Shown here in pieces: positions 14,647 through 24,119 of a DNA stretch of 64,000 nt. Location of the stretch: positions 98,300 through 162,299 of the forward strand of contig NZ_JBPKBH010000022.1 in assembly GCF_051388915.1 (NCBI RefSeq), in the 5' to 3' direction. Source of the DNA: Yinghuangia sp051388915 (GTDB taxonomy: Bacteria; Actinomycetota; Actinomycetes; Streptomycetales; Streptomycetaceae). Within the stretch, counting starts at the first letter, position 1; every line of letters starts with the position of its first letter. The notes beneath the pieces are model-generated. The model was not told the DNA's origin. It did not search any database and worked only from the letters and a program-made list of their open reading frames with translations. The position numbers and the translations under genes are program-made.

Positions 14647-15201
14647 ATGGGTATTGAGGAGAAGCTGCCCAGCGGCTTCCTGCTCAGCACGGTCGAAGAT
14701 CTCGCCGGCTACTTCCGCAAGAGTTCGTTCTGGCCCGCCACGTTCGGTCTCGCGTGCTGCGCGATCGAGATGATGGCGACCGGCGCCGGGCGCTACGACC
14801 TCGCGCGGTTCGGCATGGAGGTCTTCCGCGCGTCCCCGCGCCAGGCCGACCTGATGATCGTCGCGGGCCGGGTGAGCCAGAAGATGGCTCCGGTGCTCCG
14901 CCAGATCTACGACCAGATGGCCGCGCCGAAGTGGGTGCTGTCGATGGGCGTGTGCGCGTCCTCCGGCGGCATGTTCAACAACTACGCGATCGTCCAGGGC
15001 GTCGACCACATCGTGCCGGTCGACATCTACCTGCCCGGCTGTCCGCCGCGCCCCGAGATGCTGATGGACGCCATCCTCAAGCTCCACGAGCAGGTGCAGC
15101 ACATGCCCCTCGGCGTGAACCGCGAGCAGGCCGCGCGCGCCGCCGAGCAGGCCGCGCTGACGGCGGTGCCCACGATCGAGATGAAGGGGCTGCTGCGGTG
15201 A
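14647..15201 (+). CDS. nuoB: NADH-quinone oxidoreductase subunit B
   Basis: 184 residues. It carries the N2 [4Fe-4S] cluster that passes electrons to quinone. The ligands are visible: the adjacent pair in GLACCAIEMM, one Cys in GVCASSGG and one in LPGCPPRP. The length and motifs are standard. It works with NuoC, NuoD and NuoI as the connecting module of complex I on the cytoplasmic face. The C-terminal 35 residues are an Ala-rich extension. The stop overlaps the nuoC GTG start (GTGA), indicating translational coupling. Confidence 0.97.
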   Translation: MGIEEKLPSGFLLSTVEDLAGYFRKSSFWPATFGLACCAIEMMATGAGRYDLARFGMEVFRASPRQADLMIVAGRVSQKMAPVLRQIYDQMAAPKWVLSMGVCASSGGMFNNYAIVQGVDHIVPVDIYLPGCPPRPEMLMDAILKLHEQVQHMPLGVNREQAARAAEQAALTAVPTIEMKGLLR

Positions 15202-15998
15202 GCGACGCGACCGACTCCGGCAAGAACAACGGCAACAACGGCACCCCCGACAACAGCACCCCCGACAACGGCAACAACGCCGGGAACCCCGTTCCGGTTC
15301 CCCGCGGTTCCGGCGGCAACGACGTGCTGGACGTCCGGCACGGCATGTTCGGCGCGCGCGGCACCGGCGACACGTCCGGCTACGGCAAGCTCGTCCGCAC
15401 CATCGCCCTCCCGGCCGCCGCGACCCGCCCCTACGGCGGCCCGCATGGCGGCGGCGAAGGAGAGTTCGACGTCGTCGCGGACGAACTGACCGGCGCGCTC
15501 GCCGAGTCCGGTGTCGAGTTCGACGACGTCATCGAGCGCGTCGTCGTCGACCGCGGCGAACTGACCCTGCACGTACGCCGCGACGGCCTCGTCAAGGTCG
15601 CCCTCACGCTGCGCGACGACCCTGCCCTCCGGTACGAATTGTGCACCGGCGTGAGCGGCGTGCACTATCCGACCGACGACGGCCGGGAGCTGCACGCCGT
15701 CTACCACCTGCGCTCGATCACCCACAACCGCCAGGTACGCCTGGAGGTCGCCGCCCCCGACGCGGACCCGCACGTGCCGTCGCTCGTGAAGGTGTACCCG
15801 ACGCTCGACTGGCACGAGCGCGAGACGTACGACTTCTTCGGCATCGTCTTCGACGGGCACCCGGCGCTCACCCGCATCCTCATGCCGGACGACTGGCCCG
15901 GCCACCCGCAGCGGAAGGACTACCCGCTCGGCGGTGTGCCCGTCGAGTACAAGGGCGCCCAGATCCCGCCGCCCGACCAGCGGAGGTCGTACACCTGA
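15198..15998 (+). CDS. nuoC: NADH-quinone oxidoreductase subunit C
   Basis: 266 residues. The N-terminal 65 or so are low-complexity (Asn/Gly/Pro-rich with two TPDNSTPDN-like units). The conserved 30-kDa domain follows, ending in the signature WHERETYDFFGIVFDGHPAL and a PLGG..VEYKGAQIPPPD tail. It is a structural subunit of the peripheral arm that contacts NuoD. The GTG start overlaps the nuoB stop by 4 nt, and its own stop shares one base with the nuoD ATG. Confidence 0.96.
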   Translation: MSDATDSGKNNGNNGTPDNSTPDNGNNAGNPVPVPRGSGGNDVLDVRHGMFGARGTGDTSGYGKLVRTIALPAAATRPYGGPHGGGEGEFDVVADELTGALAESGVEFDDVIERVVVDRGELTLHVRRDGLVKVALTLRDDPALRYELCTGVSGVHYPTDDGRELHAVYHLRSITHNRQVRLEVAAPDADPHVPSLVKVYPTLDWHERETYDFFGIVFDGHPALTRILMPDDWPGHPQRKDYPLGGVPVEYKGAQIPPPDQRRSYT

Positions 15999-17350
15999 TG
16001 GCCGACACCACCCAGACGCAGCAGCAGTCCGCGGACGCCGCCGAGGCCAAGGCCCGGGAGACCACCGAGGGCCGGGTCTACACGGTCACCGGCTCCGACT
16101 GGGACGAGGTCGTGCAGGCGGCCGCCGACGCCGACGAGCGCATCGTCGTCAACATGGGCCCGCAGCACCCGTCCACGCACGGCGTGCTGCGGCTGATCCT
16201 GGAGATCGACGGCGAGTCCGTCACCGAGGCCCGCTGCGGCATCGGCTACCTGCACACCGGCATCGAGAAGAACCTCGAATACCGCTCCTGGACGCAGGGC
16301 GTCACCTTCGTGACGCGCATGGACTACCTGACGCCGCTGTTCAACGAGGCGGCGTACTGCCTCGGCGTCGAGAAGCTGCTCGGCATCACCGACCAGATCC
16401 CGGACCGCGCCAACGTCATCCGCGTGCTCCTCATGGAGCTCAACCGCATCTCGTCGCACATGGTGTGCCTGGCGACCGGCGGCATGGAGATCGGCGCGCT
16501 GACCGTCATGACGTTCGGGTTCCGCGACCGCGAACTGATCCTCGACGTCTTCGAGATGATCACCGGCCTGCGCATGAACCACGCGTACATCCGGCCGGGC
16601 GGTCTCGCGCAGGACCTGCCGCCGGGCGCGGTCGACAAGATCCGCGAGCTGGTCGACGTACTCCCGGGCCGCATCCGCGAGTACGAGATGCTGCTCAACG
16701 ACAACCACATCTTCAAGGGCCGCACCGAGGGCATCGGCTACCTCGACCTGACCGGCTGCATGGCCCTCGGCGTCACCGGCCCGTGCCTGCGCTCCGCGGG
16801 CCTGCCGCACGACCTGCGCAAGTCGCAGCCGTACTTCGGGTACCAGAACTACGAGTTCGAGGTGCCGACCGAGACCACCTGCGACGCGTACGGCCGCTAC
16901 CTGGTGCGCATCGCGGAGATGAAGGAATCGCTCAAGATCGTCGAGCAGTGCCTGGAGCGGCTGAAGCCGGGCCCGGTCATGGTCGAGGACAAGAAGATCG
17001 CGTGGCCCGCGCAGCTCGCCCTCGGCCCCGACGGCCTGGGCAACTCGCTCGACCACATCCGCACCATCATGGGCACCTCGATGGAGTCCCTCATCCACCA
17101 CTTCAAGCTGGTGACCGAGGGCTTCCGGGTGCCCGCCGGCCAGGTGTACGCGGCCATCGAGTCGCCCAAGGGCGAACTCGGCGTGCACATCGTCAGCGAC
17201 GGCGGCACCCGCCCCTACCGCGTCCACTACCGCGACCCCTCGTTCACGAACCTCCAGTCCATGGCCGCCATGTGCGAGGGCAGCCAGGTGGCGGACGTGA
17301 TCGTCGCCGTCGCGAGCATCGACCCCGTCATGGGAGGTGTCGACCGATGA
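15998..17350 (+). CDS. nuoD: NADH-quinone oxidoreductase subunit D
   Basis: 450 residues, the 49-kDa subunit related to the large subunit of NiFe hydrogenases. The signature NMGPQHPSTHGVLRL is at residues about 49-63, and RTIMGTSMESLIHHFK and GTRPYRVHYRDPSF are near the C-terminus. With NuoB it forms the quinone-binding cavity. This is the only nuoD in the window: the second nuo operon lacks one. The stop overlaps the nuoE ATG by 4 nt. Confidence 0.97.
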   Translation: MADTTQTQQQSADAAEAKARETTEGRVYTVTGSDWDEVVQAAADADERIVVNMGPQHPSTHGVLRLILEIDGESVTEARCGIGYLHTGIEKNLEYRSWTQGVTFVTRMDYLTPLFNEAAYCLGVEKLLGITDQIPDRANVIRVLLMELNRISSHMVCLATGGMEIGALTVMTFGFRDRELILDVFEMITGLRMNHAYIRPGGLAQDLPPGAVDKIRELVDVLPGRIREYEMLLNDNHIFKGRTEGIGYLDLTGCMALGVTGPCLRSAGLPHDLRKSQPYFGYQNYEFEVPTETTCDAYGRYLVRIAEMKESLKIVEQCLERLKPGPVMVEDKKIAWPAQLALGPDGLGNSLDHIRTIMGTSMESLIHHFKLVTEGFRVPAGQVYAAIESPKGELGVHIVSDGGTRPYRVHYRDPSFTNLQSMAAMCEGSQVADVIVAVASIDPVMGGVDR

Positions 17351-18087
17351 CCGATCTGGGCATGCCCCGCCTGCCCGCGCCGGGCTATCCCGCCGACGTG
17401 CGCGCCCGGCTGGAGACCGACGCGCGGGAGATCATCGGCCGCTACCCGCAGTCGCGTTCGGCCCTCCTGCCGCTGCTGCACCTCGTGCAGTCCGAGGAGG
17501 GGTACGTCAGCCACTCGGGCATCGAGTTCTGCGCCGAGATGCTGGACCTCACCACCGCCGACGTCACCGGCGTGGCGACCTTCTACACCATGTACCGCCG
17601 CGAGAACGGCGGCGAGTTCCAGGTCGGGGTCTGCACCAACACGCTGTGCGCGGTTATGGGCGGCGACGAGATCTTCGCGACGCTCAAGGACCACCTCGGA
17701 GTGGGCAACAAGGGCACCACGCCGGACGGTTCGGTGACCCTGGAGCACATCGAGTGCAACGCGGCCTGCGACTACGCGCCCGTGATGATGGTCAACTGGG
17801 AGTTCTTCGACAACGTCACCCCGGCGTCCGCCAAGGACCTGGTCGACGAACTGCGCGCGGGCAAGCAGGTCACCCCGACCCGCGGCGCCCCGCTGTGCAC
17901 CTTCCGCGAGACCTCGCGGATCCTCGCCGGATTCCCCGACCCGCGGCCCGAGGCCGTCGACCAGGGCGGCGCGGGCGGCGTGGCCAGCCTCGTCGGACTG
18001 CGCATCGCGAAGGGCCAGGACCCCGACGGACCCGCCGCCACCAACTCCGGTCCCGGCAACGGACCGACCACCGGGAAGGGGGCGTGA
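17347..18087 (+). CDS. nuoE: NADH-quinone oxidoreductase subunit E
   Basis: 246 residues with a thioredoxin-like [2Fe-2S] domain. The four ligands appear as CTNTLC (first pair) and CNAAC (second pair: C-N-A-A-C). VATFYTMYRR is the other family hallmark. It holds the N1a cluster next to the FMN subunit NuoF. The C-terminal 50 residues are a Gly/Pro-rich tail common in actinobacterial NuoE. The stop overlaps the nuoF GTG in a GTGA junction. Confidence 0.97.
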   Translation: MTDLGMPRLPAPGYPADVRARLETDAREIIGRYPQSRSALLPLLHLVQSEEGYVSHSGIEFCAEMLDLTTADVTGVATFYTMYRRENGGEFQVGVCTNTLCAVMGGDEIFATLKDHLGVGNKGTTPDGSVTLEHIECNAACDYAPVMMVNWEFFDNVTPASAKDLVDELRAGKQVTPTRGAPLCTFRETSRILAGFPDPRPEAVDQGGAGGVASLVGLRIAKGQDPDGPAATNSGPGNGPTTGKGA

Positions 18088-19433
18088 CCGACATGAGCGC
18101 GACGACGGAAGGCGCCGACCCCGCGATCCTGACGCCCGTCCTGTCCGCACCCTGGGACGACGCGCAGCCCTGGCGGCTCGCGACGTACCTGCGCCACGAC
18201 GGCTACCAGGGCCTGCGGAAGGCGCTCGGCAAGCACCAGGACGAGGTCATCCAGACCGTCAAGGACGCCGGCCTGCGCGGCCGCGGCGGCGCGGGCTTCC
18301 CCACCGGCATGAAGTGGGGCTTCATCCCGCAGGGCGACGGCAACCCGCACTACCTCGTGGTCAACGCCGACGAATCCGAGCCGGGGACCTGCAAGGACAT
18401 CCCGCTCATGTACGCCAACCCGCACGTCCTCGTCGAGGGCATCGTCATCGCGGCGTACGCGATCCGCTCCAACCACGCCTTCATCTACCTGCGCGGCGAG
18501 GTCGTGCCGGTGCTGCGCCGCCTCCAGGAGGCGGTCCGGGAGGCGTACGAGGCGGGCTACCTCGGCAAGGACATCCTCGGCTCCGGCTTCGACCTGGAGC
18601 TCACCGTGCACGCGGGGGCCGGGGCGTACATCTGCGGCGAGGAGACCGCGCTCCTCGACTCGCTCGAAGGACGCCGCGGTCAGCCGCGTCTGCGCCCGCC
18701 GTTCCCCGCGGTCGCCGGCCTGTACGCGTCCCCGACGTGCGTCAACAACGTCGAGTCGATCGCCTCGGTGCCCGCGATCATGCACAAGGGCGTCGACTGG
18801 TTCCGCACCATGGGGTCGGAGAAGTCCCCGGGCTTCACGCTCTATTCGCTGTCCGGGCACGTCAAGCGCCCTGGCCAGTACGAGGCCCCGCTCGGCGTCA
18901 CGCTGCGCCAACTCCTCGACCTCGCGGGCGGCGTGCGCGAGGGGCACCGTCTCAAGTTCTGGACCCCGGGCGGCTCGTCGACCCCGATGTTCACCGACGA
19001 ACACCTCGACGTGCCGCTGGACTACGAGGGTGTGGGCGCCGCGGGCTCGATGCTCGGCACCAAGGCCCTCCAGATCTTCGACGACACGGTGTGCGTGGTC
19101 CGCGCGGTCCTGCGCTGGACCGAGTTCTACGCGCACGAGTCGTGCGGCAAGTGCACGCCGTGCCGCGAGGGCACGTACTGGCTCGTGCAGATCCTCGAAC
19201 GCCTGGAGAAGGGTGAGGGGACCGAGGCCGACCTGGAGACGCTGCTCGACGTCGCCGACAACATCAACGGCAAGTCGTTCTGCGCACTGGGCGACGGCGC
19301 GGCGAGCCCGATCTTCTCGTCGCTCAAGTACTTCCGCGACGAGTACGTCGCCCACCTCGCCCAGCGCGGCTGTCCCTTCGACCCGGCGGCCTCGACGGTC
19401 TGGGCCTCCACCATGGCGGGAGCGCAAGCCTGA
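18084..19433 (+). CDS. nuoF: NADH-quinone oxidoreductase subunit F
   Basis: 449 residues, the NADH- and FMN-binding catalytic subunit. The motifs are RGRGGAGFPTGMKW (nucleotide site), VNADESEPGTCKD (FMN site), GAGAYICGEETALL, and the [4Fe-4S] ligands in ESCGKCTPCREG plus a downstream Cys (NGKSFCALGD). GTG 18084 gives the 4-nt overlap with nuoE seen elsewhere in the operon. ATG 18093 is an alternative start, because GGGAAGGGGG sits at an intermediate distance from both. It is followed without gap by nuoG. Confidence 0.97.
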   Translation: MTDMSATTEGADPAILTPVLSAPWDDAQPWRLATYLRHDGYQGLRKALGKHQDEVIQTVKDAGLRGRGGAGFPTGMKWGFIPQGDGNPHYLVVNADESEPGTCKDIPLMYANPHVLVEGIVIAAYAIRSNHAFIYLRGEVVPVLRRLQEAVREAYEAGYLGKDILGSGFDLELTVHAGAGAYICGEETALLDSLEGRRGQPRLRPPFPAVAGLYASPTCVNNVESIASVPAIMHKGVDWFRTMGSEKSPGFTLYSLSGHVKRPGQYEAPLGVTLRQLLDLAGGVREGHRLKFWTPGGSSTPMFTDEHLDVPLDYEGVGAAGSMLGTKALQIFDDTVCVVRAVLRWTEFYAHESCGKCTPCREGTYWLVQILERLEKGEGTEADLETLLDVADNINGKSFCALGDGAASPIFSSLKYFRDEYVAHLAQRGCPFDPAASTVWASTMAGAQA

Positions 19434-22078
19434 TGACCGTTACCACCAACGCACCGGCGGGCGGCGCGCCCGCGCCCAAGCCGCAGGACCTGGTCACCAT
19501 CACGGTGGACGGGATCGAGATCAGCGTGCCCAAGGGCACCCTGGTCATCCGGGCCGCCGAGCTGCTCGGCATCCAGATCCCGCGGTTCTGCGACCACCCG
19601 CTGCTCGACCCGGTCGGCGCCTGCCGCCAGTGCCTGGTCGAGGTCGAGGGACAGCGCAAGCCGCTCGCCTCCTGCACGACGACCGTGACCGACGGCATGG
19701 TGGTCCGCACCCAGATCAGCTCGCCGGTCGCGAAGAAGTCGCAGGACGGGGTGATGGAGCTGCTGCTCATCAACCACCCCCTGGACTGCCCGGTGTGCGA
19801 CAAGGGCGGCGAGTGCCCGCTCCAGAACCAGGCGATGACGTCCGGGCGTTCGACCTCCCGCTTCGGCGAGGTCAAGCGCACGTACCCCAAGCCGCTGCCC
19901 ATCTCCAGCGAGGTGCTGCTGGACCGCGAGCGGTGCGTGCTGTGCGCGCGCTGCACGCGCTTCTCGGAGCAGATCGCGGGCGACCCGTTCATCGCGCTGA
20001 TCGAACGCGGTGCGCTGCAACAGGTCGGCATCTACGAGAAGCAGCCGTTCGAGTCGTACTTCTCCGGCAACACCATCCAGATCTGCCCGGTCGGCGCGCT
20101 GACCTCGGCCGCGTACCGGTTCCGGTCCCGGCCGTTCGACCTGGTGTCCACACCCACCGCGTGCGAGCACTGCGCGGCCGGGTGCTCGCTGCGCGCCGAC
20201 CACCGGCGCGGCCGCGTCATGCGGCGCCTCGCGGGGGACGACCCCGAGGTCAACGAGGAGTGGAACTGCGACAAGGGCCGCTTCGCCTTCCGGTACGCGA
20301 CGCTCGGCGACCGCATCACCTCGCCGATGCTGCGCGACACCGAGTCCGGCGAACTGCGGCCTGCGTCCTGGCCGGAGGCCCTGGCCGCGGCGGCCGAGGG
20401 GCTGAACGCGGCCCGCGAGCGCACCGGCGTGCTGGTCGGCGGCCGGTCCACCGTCGAGGACGCCTACGCGTACGCCAAGTTCGCGCGCGTCGCGCTCGGC
20501 ACCAACGACATCGACTTCCGGGCCCGCGAACACTCCACCGAGGAGGCCGAGTTCCTGGCGTCCGAGGTCGCCGGGACGGGCATGGGCGTCACCTACGCCG
20601 ACCTGGAGCGCGCCCCCGTCGTGCTGCTCGCCGGGTTCGAGCCCGAGGACGAGTCGCCGATCGTCTTCCTGCGGCTGCGCAAGGCGGCCCGCAAGGGCCC
20701 CCTCAAGGTCTTCTCGATCGCGCCGTTCGCCAGCGCGGGCCTGGTCCGCATGAACGGCGCGCTGCTGCGGGCCGCCCCGGGCAGCGAGACGGACTGGCTG
20801 ACCGCCCTGGCCACCCGGTCCGGCCTCGACGCCCTCGGCGGCGACGCGGCCGACCTGCTGCGCGAGAACGGCGCGGTGGTCATGCTCGGCGAACGCCTCG
20901 CGGGCATCCCGGGGGCGCTCACCGCGGCCCTGGCGCTCGCCGAGGCCACCGGGGCGCGCCTGGCCTGGGTGCCGCGCCGGGCCGGCGAGCGCGGCGCGCT
21001 GGAGGCCGGGGCGCTCTACAGCCTGCTGCCGGGCGGTCGCCCGGTCAGCGACCCGGAGGCGCGCGCCGAGGTGGCCGCCGCCTGGCGCGCCCCCGAACTG
21101 CCCGGCGGCTACGGCCTGGACACCGCGGCGATCCTGCGCGCGGCCCGCGACGGCAAGCTCGCCGCGCTCGTGGTCGGCGGCGTCGAGCCGGCCGACCTGC
21201 CGGACCCGGCGGGCGCGCTGGCCGCGCTGGAGGCCGCGCAGTTCGTGGTGAGCCTGGAGATCCGGCACAGCGAGGTCACCGAGCGCGCGGACGTCGTCTT
21301 CCCGGTCGCCGCGGCGGCCGAGAAGCCCGGCACCTTCCTCGACTGGGAGGGCCGCGAGCGGCCGTTCGCCTCGGTACTCAAGCACGACCAGGTCACCGGG
21401 GACTCCGGGACGGTCATGCCCGACCTGCGCGTCCTGCACGCGATCGCGGACGAGATGGACCACCCCCTCGGCCTGCCCGACGTCACCTCGGCCCGGCGCG
21501 AACTGCGCGGCCTGGGCGGCTGGGCCGGCGAGCGCGCCGCGGGACCCGAGCCCCGCGAGCGCCGCGTCGCCGCGACGCCGGGTCCGGGCGAGGCGGTTCT
21601 CGCGTCCTGGCGCCTGCTGCTCGACGAAGGCCGGGGCCAGGACGGCGAATCGGCGCTGGCCGGCACCCGCCGCCGCCCGGTCGTCCGGCTCAGCGCCGCC
21701 ACCGCGGCCGAGATCGGTGCCGCGGACGGCGGCGAGGTGACGGTGTCCACCGGCCACGGCGGCGAGATCACGCTGCCGCTCGTGGTGTCCGAGATGGCCG
21801 ACCGCGTGGTGTGGCTCCCGGCGAACTCACCGGGTTCCGAGGTGCGCCGCACGCTGTCGGTCAACCCGGGCGAGGTGGTCCGGCTCAAGGCCGCGGTGCT
21901 GCCGCAGCAGCGGGCCTCCGACGGAGCGGCCGCCGAGGCCGCGTCCGGACCGGACGGCCGCGGCGTCGCGGGGCCGGCCAACGGCACCGGCGTCAACGGC
22001 GTCCGGGCCCGGCCCGCCGACGCCGCGTCGGACCAGCCGCGGTCGGACGAGCTTCCCGGTGAGGGTGAGGAGAGCTGA
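19433..22078 (+). CDS. nuoG: NADH-quinone oxidoreductase subunit G
   Basis: 881 residues. N-terminal ferredoxin-like [2Fe-2S] ligands (CDHPLLDPVGACRQC), a His/Cys cluster (CPVCDKGGECPLQ) and a [4Fe-4S] set (CVLCARCTRF) are followed by CEHCAAGC plus WNCDKGRF. That last set is the N7-type cluster found only in some bacterial complexes I. A large molybdopterin-oxidoreductase-like domain follows and has no metal-cofactor role in complex I. The C-terminal 60 residues are a disordered Ala/Gly/Pro tail. The stop shares one base with the nuoH ATG. Confidence 0.97.
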   Translation: MTVTTNAPAGGAPAPKPQDLVTITVDGIEISVPKGTLVIRAAELLGIQIPRFCDHPLLDPVGACRQCLVEVEGQRKPLASCTTTVTDGMVVRTQISSPVAKKSQDGVMELLLINHPLDCPVCDKGGECPLQNQAMTSGRSTSRFGEVKRTYPKPLPISSEVLLDRERCVLCARCTRFSEQIAGDPFIALIERGALQQVGIYEKQPFESYFSGNTIQICPVGALTSAAYRFRSRPFDLVSTPTACEHCAAGCSLRADHRRGRVMRRLAGDDPEVNEEWNCDKGRFAFRYATLGDRITSPMLRDTESGELRPASWPEALAAAAEGLNAARERTGVLVGGRSTVEDAYAYAKFARVALGTNDIDFRAREHSTEEAEFLASEVAGTGMGVTYADLERAPVVLLAGFEPEDESPIVFLRLRKAARKGPLKVFSIAPFASAGLVRMNGALLRAAPGSETDWLTALATRSGLDALGGDAADLLRENGAVVMLGERLAGIPGALTAALALAEATGARLAWVPRRAGERGALEAGALYSLLPGGRPVSDPEARAEVAAAWRAPELPGGYGLDTAAILRAARDGKLAALVVGGVEPADLPDPAGALAALEAAQFVVSLEIRHSEVTERADVVFPVAAAAEKPGTFLDWEGRERPFASVLKHDQVTGDSGTVMPDLRVLHAIADEMDHPLGLPDVTSARRELRGLGGWAGERAAGPEPRERRVAATPGPGEAVLASWRLLLDEGRGQDGESALAGTRRRPVVRLSAATAAEIGAADGGEVTVSTGHGGEITLPLVVSEMADRVVWLPANSPGSEVRRTLSVNPGEVVRLKAAVLPQQRASDGAAAEAASGPDGRGVAGPANGTGVNGVRARPADAASDQPRSDELPGEGEES

Positions 22079-23517
22079 TGGGCCCGCAACTGAGCGCCGG
22101 GCTGACGTCCCTGGACGGACCGGCCACCGCCGCGGGTGTGCAACTCGCGGCCGATCCGGTGGGATTTACATCCGACCCGTGGTGGCTGATCCTGTTCAAG
22201 GCCGTGCTGGTCTTCGCGTTCTGCGTCGTCATGACGCTCTTCGCCATCTGGTGGGAGCGCAAGGTCGTGGCGTGGATGCAGATGCGCATCGGCCCCAAGC
22301 ACGTCGGCCCGCAGGGCCTGCTCCAGTCCCTCGCGGACGGCGTCAAGCTGGCCTTCAAGGAAGACATCATCGTCAAGGCCGCCGACCGGCCGGTCTACAT
22401 CCTGGCGCCGGTCGTCGCGATGGTCCCCGCGTTCATGGCGTTCGCGGTGATCCCGATGGGCGGCCAGGTGTCGATGTTCGGACACCAGACGCACCTCCAG
22501 ATGACCGATCTGCCGGTCGGCGTCCTCTACATCCTGGCCACCGCGTCGGTCGGCATCTACGGGATCGTGCTCGCGGGCTGGTCGTCCGGGTCGACGTACC
22601 CGCTGCTGGGCTCGCTGCGCAGCACCGCGCAGATGATCTCGTACGAGGTCGCGATGGGCCTGTCCTTCGCGGGCGTGTTCCTCTACGCGGGCTCGATGTC
22701 GACGTCCGAGATCGTCAGTTCGCAGACCGACACCTGGTACGCGGTGCTCCTGCCGGTGTCGTTCATCATCTACGTCATCGCCATGGTCGGCGAGACCAAC
22801 CGCGCGCCGTTCGACCTCCCGGAGGCCGAGGGCGAGCTGGTCGGCGGCTTCCACACCGAGTACTCGTCGCTGAAGTTCGCGCTGTTCTTCCTGGCCGAGT
22901 ACGTCAACATGGTCGTCGTCTCGTCGCTCGCCACCACGTTGTTCCTCGGCGGCTACCGGGCGCCCTGGCCGATCTCCGCCGTCTGGGACGGCGCGAACAG
23001 CGGCTGGTGGACGCTGCTCTGGTACTTCCTCAAGGTCCAGCTCTTCCTGTTCGTCTTCATCTGGCTGCGCGGCACGCTGCCACGCCTGCGCTACGACCAG
23101 TTCATGAAGCTCGGCTGGAAGGTCCTCATCCCGACCTCGCTGGCCTGGCTGCTACTGGTCGCCACGGTGCGGGCGCTGAAGAACGAGGGCTACGACTACC
23201 GCAACATCGTGCTCGGCATCGCCGGGGCGATCATCGTGGTGCTCGTGCTCTCGGTGGTGTGGGACATGCTGCGCGGGGCCGAGGACGACGACGGCGGGGA
23301 CGAGCCTCTGCCCGGCACACCGGGGGCGAAGGAGCCCTTCGATCCGATGGCGGGCGGATTCCCCGTACCGCCCTTGCCGGGGCAGGAGTTGCCGCCCGTG
23401 CCGCGCCGCAACGTGCGGCGCACCGAACCGGTGGGCGCGGCCGTCGGGCCGGGGTCGTCCGGTCCGGCCGAACCGGGCCCCGCTGACCCGACCGACACGA
23501 CGGACAGGGAGGTGTGA
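22078..23517 (+). CDS. nuoH: NADH-quinone oxidoreductase subunit H
   Basis: 479 residues with eight or nine membrane helices. Conserved stretches are ERKVVAWMQMRIGPKHVGP, the quinone-tunnel loop GETNRAPFDLPEAEGELVGG, and HTEYSSLKFALFFLAEY. It forms the floor of the quinone chamber and the start of the proton path. After about residue 400 comes an unusual 80-residue cytoplasmic tail rich in Pro, Gly and acidic residues, longer than in most bacteria but seen in actinomycetes. The stop overlaps the nuoI GTG. Confidence 0.97.
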   Translation: MGPQLSAGLTSLDGPATAAGVQLAADPVGFTSDPWWLILFKAVLVFAFCVVMTLFAIWWERKVVAWMQMRIGPKHVGPQGLLQSLADGVKLAFKEDIIVKAADRPVYILAPVVAMVPAFMAFAVIPMGGQVSMFGHQTHLQMTDLPVGVLYILATASVGIYGIVLAGWSSGSTYPLLGSLRSTAQMISYEVAMGLSFAGVFLYAGSMSTSEIVSSQTDTWYAVLLPVSFIIYVIAMVGETNRAPFDLPEAEGELVGGFHTEYSSLKFALFFLAEYVNMVVVSSLATTLFLGGYRAPWPISAVWDGANSGWWTLLWYFLKVQLFLFVFIWLRGTLPRLRYDQFMKLGWKVLIPTSLAWLLLVATVRALKNEGYDYRNIVLGIAGAIIVVLVLSVVWDMLRGAEDDDGGDEPLPGTPGAKEPFDPMAGGFPVPPLPGQELPPVPRRNVRRTEPVGAAVGPGSSGPAEPGPADPTDTTDREV

Positions 23518-24119
23518 CCGTGGGCAACTTCCTGGGACCCGTGGCGGGCTTCGGCGTCACCTTCGCGACGATGTTCAAGAAGGCGAACACCGAGTTCTAC
23601 CCGTTCGAGAAGAAGCCGACGGCGCCGCGCTACCACGGGCGGCACCAGCTCAACCGGCACCCGGACGGCCTGGAGAAGTGCGTCGGCTGCGAGCTGTGCG
23701 CGTGGGCCTGTCCGGCGGACGCGATCTACGTCGAGGGCGCCGACAACACCGAGGAGGGGCGCTTCTCGCCGGGCGAACGCTACGGCCGCGTCTACCAGAT
23801 CAACTATCTGCGCTGCATCTTCTGCGGCCTGTGCATCGAGGCGTGCCCCACGCGCGCCCTCACGATGACGAACGAGTACGAGTTGGCGGACACCACCCGC
23901 GCGAGCCTGATCTTCACCAAGGAGCAGTTGCTCGCGCCGCTGCACGAGGGCATGGTCGCCCCGCCGCACGAGATGTACCCGGGCATGGAGGAGCGCGACT
24001 ACTACCTGGGCAAGGTCACCGAGGCCGCGCCCGGCACGGTCACGCAGGACGCCGGGTCGGACGACGACGGGCCTTCCGGTGAGGCGGCGTCCGACGGGCA
24101 CGAAGCGGGTGTGCGATGA
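23514..24119 (+). CDS. nuoI: NADH-quinone oxidoreductase subunit I
   Basis: About 200 residues with two ferredoxin-type [4Fe-4S] motifs, CVGCELCAWACP and CIFCGLCIEACP (clusters N6a and N6b). The actinobacterial context RYHGRHQLNRHPDGLEKC precedes the first. It relays electrons from NuoG to NuoB. GTG 23514 gives the coupled GTGA overlap. GTG 23520 is an alternative with better spacing to the AGGGAGG ending at 23512. The acidic C-terminus is probably disordered. Confidence 0.96.
   Translation: MTVGNFLGPVAGFGVTFATMFKKANTEFYPFEKKPTAPRYHGRHQLNRHPDGLEKCVGCELCAWACPADAIYVEGADNTEEGRFSPGERYGRVYQINYLRCIFCGLCIEACPTRALTMTNEYELADTTRASLIFTKEQLLAPLHEGMVAPPHEMYPGMEERDYYLGKVTEAAPGTVTQDAGSDDDGPSGEAASDGHEAGVR

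Noticed and set aside
19127..21757. Large minus-strand frame of 876 codons
   Set aside because: It lies opposite nuoF/nuoG; composition is Arg/Gly/Ala-rich without domains, a usual artefact of high-GC coding DNA.
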